A stretch of DNA of 64,000 bases from Lacticaseibacillus casei DSM 20011 = JCM 1134 = ATCC 393 (GTDB lineage: Bacteria; Bacillota; Bacilli; Lactobacillales; Lactobacillaceae): assembly GCF_000829055.1 (NCBI RefSeq), contig NZ_AP012544.1, positions 1,860,001 through 1,924,000 of the forward strand, read 5' to 3'. The position numbers and the translations under genes are program-made. The notes under the pieces were generated by a model that worked only from the letters and a program-made list of their open reading frames with translations, searched no databases and was not told the DNA's origin. How positions within the stretch are numbered: the first letter of the stretch is position 1; every line of letters starts with the position of its first letter. Shown here piece after piece: positions 56,521 to 64,000 of this stretch.

Positions 56521-58452
56521 TTAATCTCCGTTACGCAGTTCAGCCAACCGCCGTTTCAAAACTTCGACTTCTGCTTGAAGCGCCGTGCCAATATCGGTTT
56601 CTGCCACCGTGCGACGGCGCGCTTCAGTTTCAACAACCCGCCGTGTGGAAATAATGTCGGTCAGATTGGCAATGGCATCCGCCTTCGTAGTAAACGGTTG
56701 GTGCGTCACCAGCTGCATCCCATAGGAATTGTCCAGCAACGTATAGCCGCCGATCCCAGTCGTCTTTTGATAAGGTTTGGAAAAGCCACCATCGATGACA
56801 ATCATTTTGTTATTCGCCATAATCGGATCGGTACCCTTTTTCACCGGGGTGTGGCCATTAATCACGTGCCCGACTTCCGGATCGAGGACGAACTCCTCCA
56901 AAATTTTCTTGATAAAATCCGGATCCTTGCGCAAATGATAATAAGGATTGCGGCCTTCCACATGGGTCGCAGGATCCTTGATAAAGTACCGTTCAAACGT
57001 CGTCATGTCGTGCTTGCCAAAAAGCGGTGAATTCGGTCCGGTCCACAAATACCATAACAAGTCAGTCGCCAAATCGGCCTTTTCATTCGGTTGACTGTAC
57101 GCCAGGCGCAAGTTGGCTTCCAGCATGTCAAATAATTGACGGCCGGCATAAGTGGTGCCATCAATGGTTAAGCCGATAAAATTGCCATCTTCGTCCACAG
57201 GCACACACCCATGCAACAGCAGATTGCGATTGTAGCGCAAATACATACTGCCGCGATTGATCAGGAAATCCATGTGACGATGCAGCTTTTCGGAATGCGT
57301 GAACGACTCCACCAGCGAATCAATGACTTCCTTTTCCTCTGGCAATAAACGGTACGGATCGGCGGGATCGACCGTGGTGAAGCAGCCATTTTCAATCGGA
57401 TAAGTATGGCCATTAAGCTCGATCGTAGCAAAATCCGGTGCGAGTTTATCCAGCAACAACCGGTGATCCATCTCAAACTCGGGCCGCCGTTTAATCGTTG
57501 GACCCTCAAGCTTGAACTGAATCATCGCGATTGCTTGATGAATTTGGGTGATCTGCAGGCGCTCCGCCTCGGTAATCGGGCGATCCGACCGCCCCAACTT
57601 TGGTGAAAATGCCGGATTATCCTGATAATATTGCTCCGCCAACCGCGCCAGGTGCCGCAAGTTAATCCCATAAACGTCTTCCAGAATGCTCAGGTTGTTA
57701 TACCGCGCCGAAATCCGCACAAGATTGGCAATACACAACGCCGATCCCGCTGCGCCGCCAATCCATAAAATATCATGATTGCCCCATTGAATATCCACCG
57801 AATGCCGTTGGTCGCGCCGAATCAGACTTTCAACAACCTGATCCGGGGCCGGTCCCCGATCGTAGATATCCCCGACAATATGAAAATGGTCAACGGTCAG
57901 CCGCTGAATCGTTCGGCAGGTGGCCTCAATCCATTCATCTGCCTGCTCCAAAACAATCAGGTTATGAATGATCTGCCAGTAATAGGCCAACTTGTCCTGC
58001 ATCGAAGCATCGTTATACAGCAGCTCTTCGGTAATATAAACAAACTCCGGCGCCATTGCCTTACGCACCTTCGAACGCGTATACTTCGTCGCCGTAAAAG
58101 CCAACAACCGGATCAAGCGCCGAAAAGTGGTCAGATACCACTGCTGCAGATCGTCACCATCCATCTCCTGATGAATCGCAGCCAACCGTTCAGACGGGTA
58201 ATACACTAAAAAGGCAAAGCGCTGCAATGTCTTCTCAGTCATTTCATCCCGAAAACAGGATCGGATCTTGCTTTTGACATTGCCGCTGCCATTGCGCAAG
58301 ACATGCTGAAACGCATTATATTCCCCGTGGATGTCACTCATAAACGCTTCTGTCGGCTTAGGTAGATTCAAAATTGCCTCTAGATTAATAATCTCGGTTG
58401 CAATGGCTGGAATCGTTTGATATTTTGCCGTCAGCTCACTGTACAAATCCAT
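56521..58452 (-). CDS. fbp: Fructose-1,6-bisphosphatase class III
   Basis: 643 residues from ATG 58452, with AAGGAAG upstream (the longer frame has no site). Metallophosphatase core: MSDIHGEYNAFQHVLRNG, GDIYDRGPAPDQV, WGNHDILW and INGHTPVKKG. The length fits the large Firmicute class III enzyme. It is the gluconeogenic step from fructose-1,6-bisphosphate to fructose-6-phosphate. Confidence 0.95.
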   Translation of the reverse strand: MDLYSELTAKYQTIPAIATEIINLEAILNLPKPTEAFMSDIHGEYNAFQHVLRNGSGNVKSKIRSCFRDEMTEKTLQRFAFLVYYPSERLAAIHQEMDGDDLQQWYLTTFRRLIRLLAFTATKYTRSKVRKAMAPEFVYITEELLYNDASMQDKLAYYWQIIHNLIVLEQADEWIEATCRTIQRLTVDHFHIVGDIYDRGPAPDQVVESLIRRDQRHSVDIQWGNHDILWIGGAAGSALCIANLVRISARYNNLSILEDVYGINLRHLARLAEQYYQDNPAFSPKLGRSDRPITEAERLQITQIHQAIAMIQFKLEGPTIKRRPEFEMDHRLLLDKLAPDFATIELNGHTYPIENGCFTTVDPADPYRLLPEEKEVIDSLVESFTHSEKLHRHMDFLINRGSMYLRYNRNLLLHGCVPVDEDGNFIGLTIDGTTYAGRQLFDMLEANLRLAYSQPNEKADLATDLLWYLWTGPNSPLFGKHDMTTFERYFIKDPATHVEGRNPYYHLRKDPDFIKKILEEFVLDPEVGHVINGHTPVKKGTDPIMANNKMIVIDGGFSKPYQKTTGIGGYTLLDNSYGMQLVTHQPFTTKADAIANLTDIISTRRVVETEARRRTVAETDIGTALQAEVEVLKRRLAELRNGD

Positions 58453-58721
58453 GAAATAGCTTCCTTTCACGTAGACCAATTTTTGGCTCATGGCAATATG
58501 ATAGCATATTTCAGAATTTTGTATACGGTTTCACCACTTTTTGAAGGAAATTCATCATATGACGGTGGTAGCGCCATTAGCAACCGGAACATAACCACTG
58601 CTTTTTAATTGGAACTTTTCGAAAGATAAGCTGATTAAGGTAACCCGAAAACTATACCAACGATTTCAAGCTCAGTCGCTAAGTTTTGTTGATCCGCTAT
58701 TTTCAAAAGCGTACGCAAACA
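58453..58721. other. Gap between fbp and the Spx-like gene
   Basis: Presumably the fbp promoter region on the minus strand. Nothing else recognised. Confidence 0.35.
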
Positions 58722-58762
58722 AAAAAAGTCTCATCTGCCAATGTCACAGACGGGACTCTTTA
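58722..58762 (-). terminator. Terminator of the Spx-like gene
   Basis: Minus strand: AAAGAGTCCCGTCTG pairs with CAGATGAGACTTT across a loop, then TTTT. It lies 45 bases after the stop. Confidence 0.8.
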
Positions 58763-58805
58763 ATGCATAAACCTAACTTATCAAAATTGCTCGTTGCCGA
58801 ACCCT

Positions 58806-59207
58806 TCACACACTCGAAGTGTTCAGCAACGCTGCCCACAACTTTTGCCGGCGAACTTCGCGCGGTAAGAAGACGCGGACTGAATCTTGGTTAAACCCGA
58901 ACAATAAGCGCCGATCGTCTACAATGATCGGCCGACGGAGAATGGCTGGCTGCTTAGATAACAAATCAACCGCTTCTTTAAGTGACAATGCATCAAAATC
59001 AACATCAAGGGCCTGAAACGCCTTTGAACGCCGTGAGACTAAACTATCGATGCCATCTTCCGATCGGGCCAACAGTTCCAAAATCTGCGCTTTGCTGATG
59101 CCTTGTTTCGACAACGAAATCTCCTCAAACGGCAGTCCGTTGGCTTCTAACCACGCTCTAGCTTCGCGACTCGATTTTGACGAACCTGATGTATACAACT
59201 TGATCAT
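58806..59207 (-). CDS. Spx/ArsC-family protein lacking the CxxC switch
   Basis: 133 residues from ATG 59207, with GGGGTGATT upstream. Thioredoxin-like ArsC/Spx fold: IKLYTSGSSKSSREARAWLE, then LSKQGISKAQILELLARSEDG, QPAILRRPIIVDDRRLLFGF. In Spx the N-terminal CxxC is the redox switch; here the same place reads SGSSKSS, so both cysteines are Ser. The RPI segment that contacts RNA polymerase alpha is kept (RRPIIVDD). It may be a redox-blind regulator. The class is sure, the function is not. Confidence 0.85.
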   Translation of the reverse strand: MIKLYTSGSSKSSREARAWLEANGLPFEEISLSKQGISKAQILELLARSEDGIDSLVSRRSKAFQALDVDFDALSLKEAVDLLSKQPAILRRPIIVDDRRLLFGFNQDSVRVFLPREVRRQKLWAALLNTSSV

Positions 59208-59798
59208 CCAATCACCCCTCAACAAAACGATAATATATCTTATCGTTTCTCTGCTAATACCGCCCACGTGTTCAATGCTAACAACGTTCACAAGTCCTAT
59301 GATGATTTACTTACGACACCATTTTATTATCCTAATAATAATTTAACACATTCAGGCACTTATGACAATAAAGACACTCTCATGCTATGTGACTGGGGTT
59401 TCAGCCGTTTAGCGACGTTGACCAACATGAATCTGGTCGTTAAAAAATGAACGGTTGAAGTCAAAGTCATGATCTACAATAATTAAATAACAACGATGGC
59501 GCCTAAATTAGGGCCTGCTCCCTTTGTGAATTTTTAGCATGAAATCTGATATTTCAGTTTCGTATCACCGGTTGGCTTACATCAAATTTAGCACAAGCTT
59601 ATATCGCTTTCAATAACAATTTTTGAAAAAATAATTTGCGATTACTAACATTTAAATATTTTTGCCAAATATCAGTTCTTTAAAAGCCTTGTGCGCAAGG
59701 CTTTTGCACTACCTCAAGCAAGCAACAGGGAAGATTTTCGCTCGAAAAAGGACGTGCACAATTTATTTTAAATTTTATTATACAACTTTCTTGAGACC
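59208..59798. other. Gap between the Spx-like gene and the clpL terminator
   Basis: About 590 AT-rich bases. A 60-codon ORF (59268-59450, plus) has no ribosome site and no known family and is not called. The minus-strand promoter of the Spx-like gene must lie near 59230. No repeat was recognised. Confidence 0.4.
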
Positions 59799-59834
59799 AA
59801 AAAAAGCCGCCAAGCGTTTTCGCACTTGACGGCT
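59799..59834 (-). terminator. Terminator of clpL
   Basis: Minus strand: AGCCGTCAAGTGCG pairs with CGCTTGGCGGCT, followed by TTTTTTT. Confidence 0.85.
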
Positions 59835-59863
59835 ATGAAGCATACCCAATCTAACGGGCGGTT

Positions 59864-62044
59864 TTAATTTAAATGTTTTGGCGAGATACGATTACTTTGC
59901 GCCAACGGCTTCTTTCTGAGGCTTGCGCCAGTCGGCTGGGCTTCGCTGATGACGATGGTGTCGTCAACCAGATCCGCTTGCAACTTCTTCGCCTTGAGAT
60001 GATCCAGATAGAAGTCGGTTACCTTATCACGAATATTACGTTCAATGACCCGCCGTAATGGTCGTGCACCCATCGCTTCATCGTAACCTTGGGCAATTAA
60101 CCAATCCTTAGCTGCCGCAGTCACTGTTAAGGTGATGCCTTTCTTAGCTAAGGTCTTGTTGACGTCTTCAAGCATCAGGTCAACAATCTTGCCTAAGTCC
60201 TTCTTGGTTAAGTGACTGAATTCAACAATACCGTTGAACCGGTTCAGGAATTCAGGACGGAAGTAAGGCGCCAACCGCTTCATTAAGTCTTCGTCCTTTT
60301 CCTTCTTGCCAGTTAAGGTTTCGTTGCCGAAGCCAGCATTGGAAGTGGCAATGATGACAGTGTTCTTGAAGTCCACAACATTGCCTTGGCCATCGGTAAG
60401 CCGACCATCGTCTAAAACTTGTAACAACAACGTCAAGACTTGTGGATCAGCTTTTTCGATTTCATCGAGCAGAACGATCGAATATGGATTCCGGCGTACC
60501 TGCTCAGTCAGCGTGTTCTTGTTGTCGTTGTAGCCAACGTACCCGGCACTAGTACCAATCAACTTGGATACGGCGGTACGATCGCTGTACTCAGACATAT
60601 CTAAGCGGATAATCGCATCTTTGCTGCCGAAAAGATCCAGTGCCAACTGCTTGGCTAATTCAGTCTTCCCGACACCGGTTGGCCCAACGAACAGGAAGCT
60701 GCCAATTGGCCGGTTGCCTTCATCGAAACCAGCCCGATTCCGGCGAATGGCCCGAGCCACCATATCGACGGCTTCATCTTGGCCAATGACCTTGCCCTTC
60801 AGGCGCTTGCCAATGCCATTCAGACGTTCAATGTCAGACGCCCCAAGCTTCGATACCGGAATGCCGGTCAACCGCTCAACCGCCGCAGCGACATCATTCG
60901 GGGTTGCCACAACAGGCTTCTCGTCGTTCGTTCCTTCAAGCTGATGTTGCTTGTCGGCAATCTCCTTCTTAAGGCTGGCGGCCTTTTCAAAGTCTTCAGC
61001 CTTCGCCGCTGCATCCTTTTGGGCGTTCAGATCCTTGATTTGCTTCTCCAGTTCAACCTTGTCGACAATCGGATGCTTGCTTGCCAGATGTGCCGCGGTC
61101 ATATCGATCAGGTCAATCGCTTTGTCAGGCAAAGAACGCTGTGGAATATACTGAATGCTGTAATCCACCGCTGCCTTCAAAACATTTTCCGGCAACTGAA
61201 CGTGATGGTGTTGTTCGTAAAGCTTCTTGACACCTTCCAAAATCTTGACCGTGTCCGCAGCGCTTGGCTCGTTGATGGTGACATCGTTGAATCGACGCGC
61301 CAATGCGCTATCCTTCATGATGGTATTGCGATACTCGTCTTGGGTGGTCGCGCCAATCACGGTAATCTCACCGCGAGACAATGCTGGCTTGATAATATCG
61401 GCCAAGCCCTTGCCACCCGATTCTTCGCCACCAGTTGCGCCGGCACCGAGAATTTGATGGATTTCATCAAAGAACAGAATGACATTGCCAGCAGCTTTCA
61501 CTTCTTTGATCAGATTCTGAATCTTCTCTTCAAAGCTGCCACGATATTGTGTCCCAGCTTCCAGATTCGACAGATCAATCGACCAAATCTGCTTATCCTT
61601 AATCGCTTCTGGCACGTTACCCTTCACAATCGCCTGCGCTAAGCCTTCAACAACCGCCGTCTTGCCGACACCGGCATCTCCGACCAAAATCGGATTATTC
61701 TTCGTGCGCCGACTCAGAATCTCGGCAGTCTCTTGAATTTCGTGCTCCCGGCCAATAACCGGATCAAGCAAACCATCCTTGGCTTCCTGCGTCAGGTTGC
61801 GACCAAGCTTCTCAAGGATACCGCCCTTCTTGACGGCCTGTTCACCAGTGGTCGCAACCGGAATTTCATCGCCCTGCTTCGGCAACTGACCAGTCGCACG
61901 ATACTGAGCAAATTCATCAGGCGTCATTTCGTGGCCGTTGACCACATACCGGGCTGATTCACCTTTACCCATTCCTTGAAGCATCTGATTAAAAATATCG
62001 TCCATATCATGATTGTTGAAAAACGGATCGTTAAAGTTTGTCAT
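59864..62044 (-). CDS. clpL: ClpL-type Hsp100 AAA+ chaperone
   Basis: 726 residues from ATG 62044 behind AAGGAGG; the frame is open 33 codons more but has no site there. Two AAA+ modules: Walker [10 protein letters not shown] (122-130), Walker B FFDE (191-194), a short coiled middle region (about 330-370), second Walker [10 protein letters not shown] (454-462) and LLDEIEKAD. No Clp N-domain; instead a short Asp/Asn/Gln-rich start ([17 protein letters not shown]) and [21 protein letters not shown], typical of ClpL. It protects and disaggregates proteins after heat and acid shock. HrcA control is indicated by the operator upstream. Confidence 0.93.
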   Translation of the reverse strand: MTNFNDPFFNNHDMDDIFNQMLQGMGKGESARYVVNGHEMTPDEFAQYRATGQLPKQGDEIPVATTGEQAVKKGGILEKLGRNLTQEAKDGLLDPVIGREHEIQETAEILSRRTKNNPILVGDAGVGKTAVVEGLAQAIVKGNVPEAIKDKQIWSIDLSNLEAGTQYRGSFEEKIQNLIKEVKAAGNVILFFDEIHQILGAGATGGEESGGKGLADIIKPALSRGEITVIGATTQDEYRNTIMKDSALARRFNDVTINEPSAADTVKILEGVKKLYEQHHHVQLPENVLKAAVDYSIQYIPQRSLPDKAIDLIDMTAAHLASKHPIVDKVELEKQIKDLNAQKDAAAKAEDFEKAASLKKEIADKQHQLEGTNDEKPVVATPNDVAAAVERLTGIPVSKLGASDIERLNGIGKRLKGKVIGQDEAVDMVARAIRRNRAGFDEGNRPIGSFLFVGPTGVGKTELAKQLALDLFGSKDAIIRLDMSEYSDRTAVSKLIGTSAGYVGYNDNKNTLTEQVRRNPYSIVLLDEIEKADPQVLTLLLQVLDDGRLTDGQGNVVDFKNTVIIATSNAGFGNETLTGKKEKDEDLMKRLAPYFRPEFLNRFNGIVEFSHLTKKDLGKIVDLMLEDVNKTLAKKGITLTVTAAAKDWLIAQGYDEAMGARPLRRVIERNIRDKVTDFYLDHLKAKKLQADLVDDTIVISEAQPTGASLRKKPLAQSNRISPKHLN

Positions 62045-62107
62045 AGCTGAATTCCTCCTTGTTGGGAATGTGCGGGGAAAAGGCGGTGCGTTTGGTATGG
62101 TTCTGTG

Positions 62108-62220
62108 CAGAGAAGTTTGATACTTCTCTGAAAACGCGTTCACCAGCCCAGAGACCTCCGTGTAAGGGCCTCAGGCGCAATGGCCTGGGCTTAGGCCATT
62201 GCGCCTTTTCCTTGTTTACA
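62108..62220 (-). other. Structured 5' leader of clpL with family-B repeat B3
   Basis: The clpL leader (about 175 nt from +1 near 62220) contains a 13-base perfect hairpin GGCGCAATGGCCT/AGGCCATTGCGCC (62174-62205), the family-B 3' part CTTACAC..AGGT..GGGCTGGTGAACGCG, and a 9-base hairpin CAGAGAAGT/ACTTCTCTG (62108-62130). The 5' arm of family B (GTGAGC...) is absent, so B3 is truncated or diverged. It may regulate translation of clpL. Confidence 0.7.
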
Positions 62221-62226
62221 TAATGT

Positions 62227-62255
62227 ATTATAGCACGAAATTAGCACTCTAACAA
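62227..62255 (-). promoter_or_regulatory. SigA promoter of clpL
   Basis: Minus strand: TTGTTA (62250-62255), 17-base spacer, perfect TATAAT (62227-62232). Confidence 0.85.
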
Positions 62256-62267
62256 GGTTAGTGCTAA
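62241..62267. promoter_or_regulatory. CIRCE operator (HrcA box) of clpL
   Basis: TTAGCACTC, nine bases, TAGTGCTAA: the CIRCE inverted repeat with one mismatch from GAGTGCTAA. It overlaps the -35, so HrcA would block the promoter until heat shock. Confidence 0.92.
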
Positions 62268-62305
62268 TTATTTCAGAAATATTTTTTTTCAGGCAACTTA
62301 AAGTA

Positions 62306-63073
62306 TCAATACCGCGACAGCAGCCGCTTTTCAATTTTCCGCTCATTAAACCGCATTAGCGGATCACCATTGACCAGCGCCCGGGCGTTGTCTTCGAAAA
62401 TCTTAGCCTTCTTTTCGCCACGTTTACGCTCCAGGCGCTTGAACGCTGCGGACATCTCATAACTACGACCAGGCAAGTGATGCGCGTCAGAGGCAAATAC
62501 ATGTGCCAGGCCTGCGTCAATAATGTCCTCTGAAAATTGCTGAACCTTTTTGCCGAACGTTCCGACATAGCTGCTGGCGGTCACTTGTGCAAACGTACCA
62601 CGCTCAATCATTTGATAGAGCAAACCCGGATGCTTCATCAGCCGAGTGTTCCGTTCCGGATGCACAATCACGGGCACCATCCCGCGTTGCATCACTTCAA
62701 ACAACATATTCTGCGTATAAAGCGGCACATCATCAGACGGAAATTCGATCAAGACATAGTGGCCGGTTACGTCGCAAGTCAAAATGTCGTGGTGGTCAAT
62801 CGCTTCTAACAGGTCGCCATTAATGCGGACCTCTTGGCATGGAAAAACCGTTAGCAGAATATCGCGTTTTTCCAGCTCATTTTGAAACTCGTCCGTTAAC
62901 CGAATCACATCCGCTGCATGATTCGTATAATGCCCATTCATATGATGCGGCGTCATCAAAGCATGCGTAATCCCGTCGGCAACCGCCGCTTTCGCTAATT
63001 CCAGTGAAGTCGTCAAATCTTTTGAGCCATCATCAATTCCCGGTAACATATGGCAATGCACGTCAATCATCAT
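62306..63073 (-). CDS. cpsB: CpsB-type PHP-domain tyrosine-protein phosphatase
   Basis: 255 residues. PHP metal site: DVHCHMLPGIDDG at the N-terminus, MTPHHM, HPERN and ASDAHH. These Mn-dependent phosphatases remove phosphate from CpsD/Wze-type kinases and balance capsule or EPS output. Here it is about 55 kb from wzd/wze and next to a divergent LCP gene. Start at the first of two ATGs behind GGAAGGGG. Confidence 0.9.
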   Translation of the reverse strand: MMIDVHCHMLPGIDDGSKDLTTSLELAKAAVADGITHALMTPHHMNGHYTNHAADVIRLTDEFQNELEKRDILLTVFPCQEVRINGDLLEAIDHHDILTCDVTGHYVLIEFPSDDVPLYTQNMLFEVMQRGMVPVIVHPERNTRLMKHPGLLYQMIERGTFAQVTASSYVGTFGKKVQQFSEDIIDAGLAHVFASDAHHLPGRSYEMSAAFKRLERKRGEKKAKIFEDNARALVNGDPLMRFNERKIEKRLLSRY

Positions 63074-63189
63074 TCAGTTCCCCTTCCAATACTACCTAGT
63101 ATCTATTGAAGCGCTGCCAACGTCAAATTGTTTTTTATAACAGTTTGTTAACGATTCGCAATAGATCAGCGAGATAGCACACTTTGCGG

Positions 63190-63195
63190 TATAAT
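63190..63195 (+). promoter_or_regulatory. -10 element of the LCP-family gene
   Basis: TATAAT 34 bases before the ATG. No clear -35 at the right distance. Confidence 0.5.
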
Positions 63196-63228
63196 ATCAA
63201 AAGATTACGGAGGAAATGAGGTTTAGAA

Positions 63229-64000
63229 ATGAAAAAGATCCTAGTACGCGTTCTGCTCGTCGTACTCGTTGCCGCTCTGGGGTTTGGCGGTTTCGTGTAC
63301 TATATGGTTCATAATTCAACATCGCAAATTTATTCCTATAATAAGAAGACCAACAAATCTTCAGACGACAAAACCACCAGCGGAAAACCCGTTGCTTACT
63401 TACTACTCGGTACCGACACCGGTGAACTTGGCCGTTCCTATAAAGGCCGCACCGATACTATGATTGTGATGGTTCTAAACCCGAAGTCAAAGACAACCAC
63501 CATGCTTTCGGTACCGCGTGACACCAAAGTTACTTTCGATGATGTCACCATCAAAATCAACGCCGCCTATTCCTACGGCTCCTCTGACACGGCCATGGAA
63601 GCCGTTGAGAAGCTCTTGAACATCAAACTAGACGGTTACCTACTTGTCAACATGAAAGGCCTAGAACAGATGGTAGATGCCGTTGGCGGCGTCACTGTCA
63701 CCTCACCACTGAGTTTCGACTATGAAGGTAAGTCCTTTGTTAAAGGACAGTCTTATGACCTCTCAGGTAGCGATGCGCTGAAGTTCTCACGTATGCGTTA
63801 TGACGATCCTCAAGGAGATTATGGGCGACAGATGCGACAACAGCTTATTCTCACTTCGGTTATTGGTAAGTTGAAGAAGAATCCGACAACCGTAATTAGT
63901 CAGAAATTCCTAAATGCTGTTGGTAAAAACGTCCGCTCTGATGTTTCTCTTGGATCAGTTAAAAACCTGGCAACTGCCTATCGGGACGCCGGTAATACGA
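63229..64000 (+). CDS. LytR-CpsA-Psr (LCP) family protein, N-terminal part (runs off the window)
   Basis: Open frame from ATG 63229 (ACGGAGG upstream) to the right edge, 257 residues so far. Membrane anchor KILVRVLLVVLVAALGFGGF, then the LCP domain: YLLLGTDTGE, GRTDTMIVMVLNP, SVPRDTKV with the lipid-phosphate arginine and DAVGGVTV, FSRMRYDDPQGDYGRQ. LCP proteins attach teichoic acids or capsule to peptidoglycan. It is divergent from cpsB. Confidence 0.93.
   Translation, partial: MKKILVRVLLVVLVAALGFGGFVYYMVHNSTSQIYSYNKKTNKSSDDKTTSGKPVAYLLLGTDTGELGRSYKGRTDTMIVMVLNPKSKTTTMLSVPRDTKVTFDDVTIKINAAYSYGSSDTAMEAVEKLLNIKLDGYLLVNMKGLEQMVDAVGGVTVTSPLSFDYEGKSFVKGQSYDLSGSDALKFSRMRYDDPQGDYGRQMRQQLILTSVIGKLKKNPTTVISQKFLNAVGKNVRSDVSLGSVKNLATAYRDAGNT

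Noticed and set aside
59268..59450. 60-codon ORF in the Spx-clpL gap
   Set aside because: Starts with ATG but has no ribosome site, no family resemblance and no conserved flanks to judge by.
60779..61642. 287-residue plus-strand ORF
   Set aside because: Antisense to clpL; composition follows the codon pattern of clpL and no ribosome site or family is present.

Overview
The window is a low-to-mid GC Gram-positive chromosome segment that reads as the Lacticaseibacillus casei/paracasei/rhamnosus group. The grounds are gene content (hflX, a Clp ATPase of ClpL type under a CIRCE operator, class III fructose-bisphosphatase, a T-box in front of tyrS, glg operon, Wzd/Wze/Wzx exopolysaccharide genes) and AGGAGG-type ribosome sites with frequent TTG/GTG starts. 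The species call is inference. No rRNA, tRNA or CRISPR array was seen.

Layout. 1-4465: end of hflX, a peptidoglycan deacetylase and an LtaS-like phosphoglycerol transferase. 4653-28014: an exopolysaccharide/cell-surface glycan region, mostly on the minus strand. It holds two directly repeated full IS30-family elements, a third copy split and inverted, a Wzy-like polymerase, Wze, Wzd, Wzx, several glycosyltransferases, a GH25 muramidase, a GT-C protein, a frameshifted acyltransferase, a frameshifted GtrB-like glycosyltransferase, a UDP-GlcNAc 2-epimerase, a priming sugar transferase and a nucleotide-sugar epimerase. 28252-31190: a polar amino-acid ABC transporter operon. 31553-41000: assorted genes including a Fur-family regulator behind a Zur-like box with a 37-residue small gene, a guanylate-kinase-like enzyme, an NlpC/P60 hydrolase, T-box-tyrS, a HAD phosphatase, a cation diffusion facilitator and an ArsR regulator. 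41078-51656: a broken apbE and the glg operon (glgB-C-D-A-P plus a GH13 amylase). 52126-64000: branched-chain aminotransferase, a nonsense-interrupted sortase-like protein, a YitT protein, fbp, a cysteine-less Spx paralogue, clpL, the CpsB-type phosphatase and the start of an LCP-family gene.

How the parts work together. The glycan genes would prime a lipid carrier (25350 gene), extend it (GT2, GT4, GT32), flip it (Wzx), polymerise it (Wzy) with length control by Wzd/Wze and dephosphorylation by CpsB, and attach it by LCP proteins. The glg operon would store glucose under catabolite control.

Striking points. Several genes carry inactivating lesions: glgB and glgC are fused by a deletion; the sortase-like gene has an in-frame TAA; apbE, the acyltransferase and the GtrB-like gene have single-base frameshifts; a membrane-protein gene is cut by an IS. 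The IS leaves 13-bp target duplications, and the 12773-15307 block can be reconstructed exactly as one IS inserted into another followed by an inversion. Two families of dispersed structured repeats (A and B), with base-paired arms that covary between copies, sit in intergenic regions, including three structured intergenic elements in or before the glg operon and one in the clpL 5' leader.
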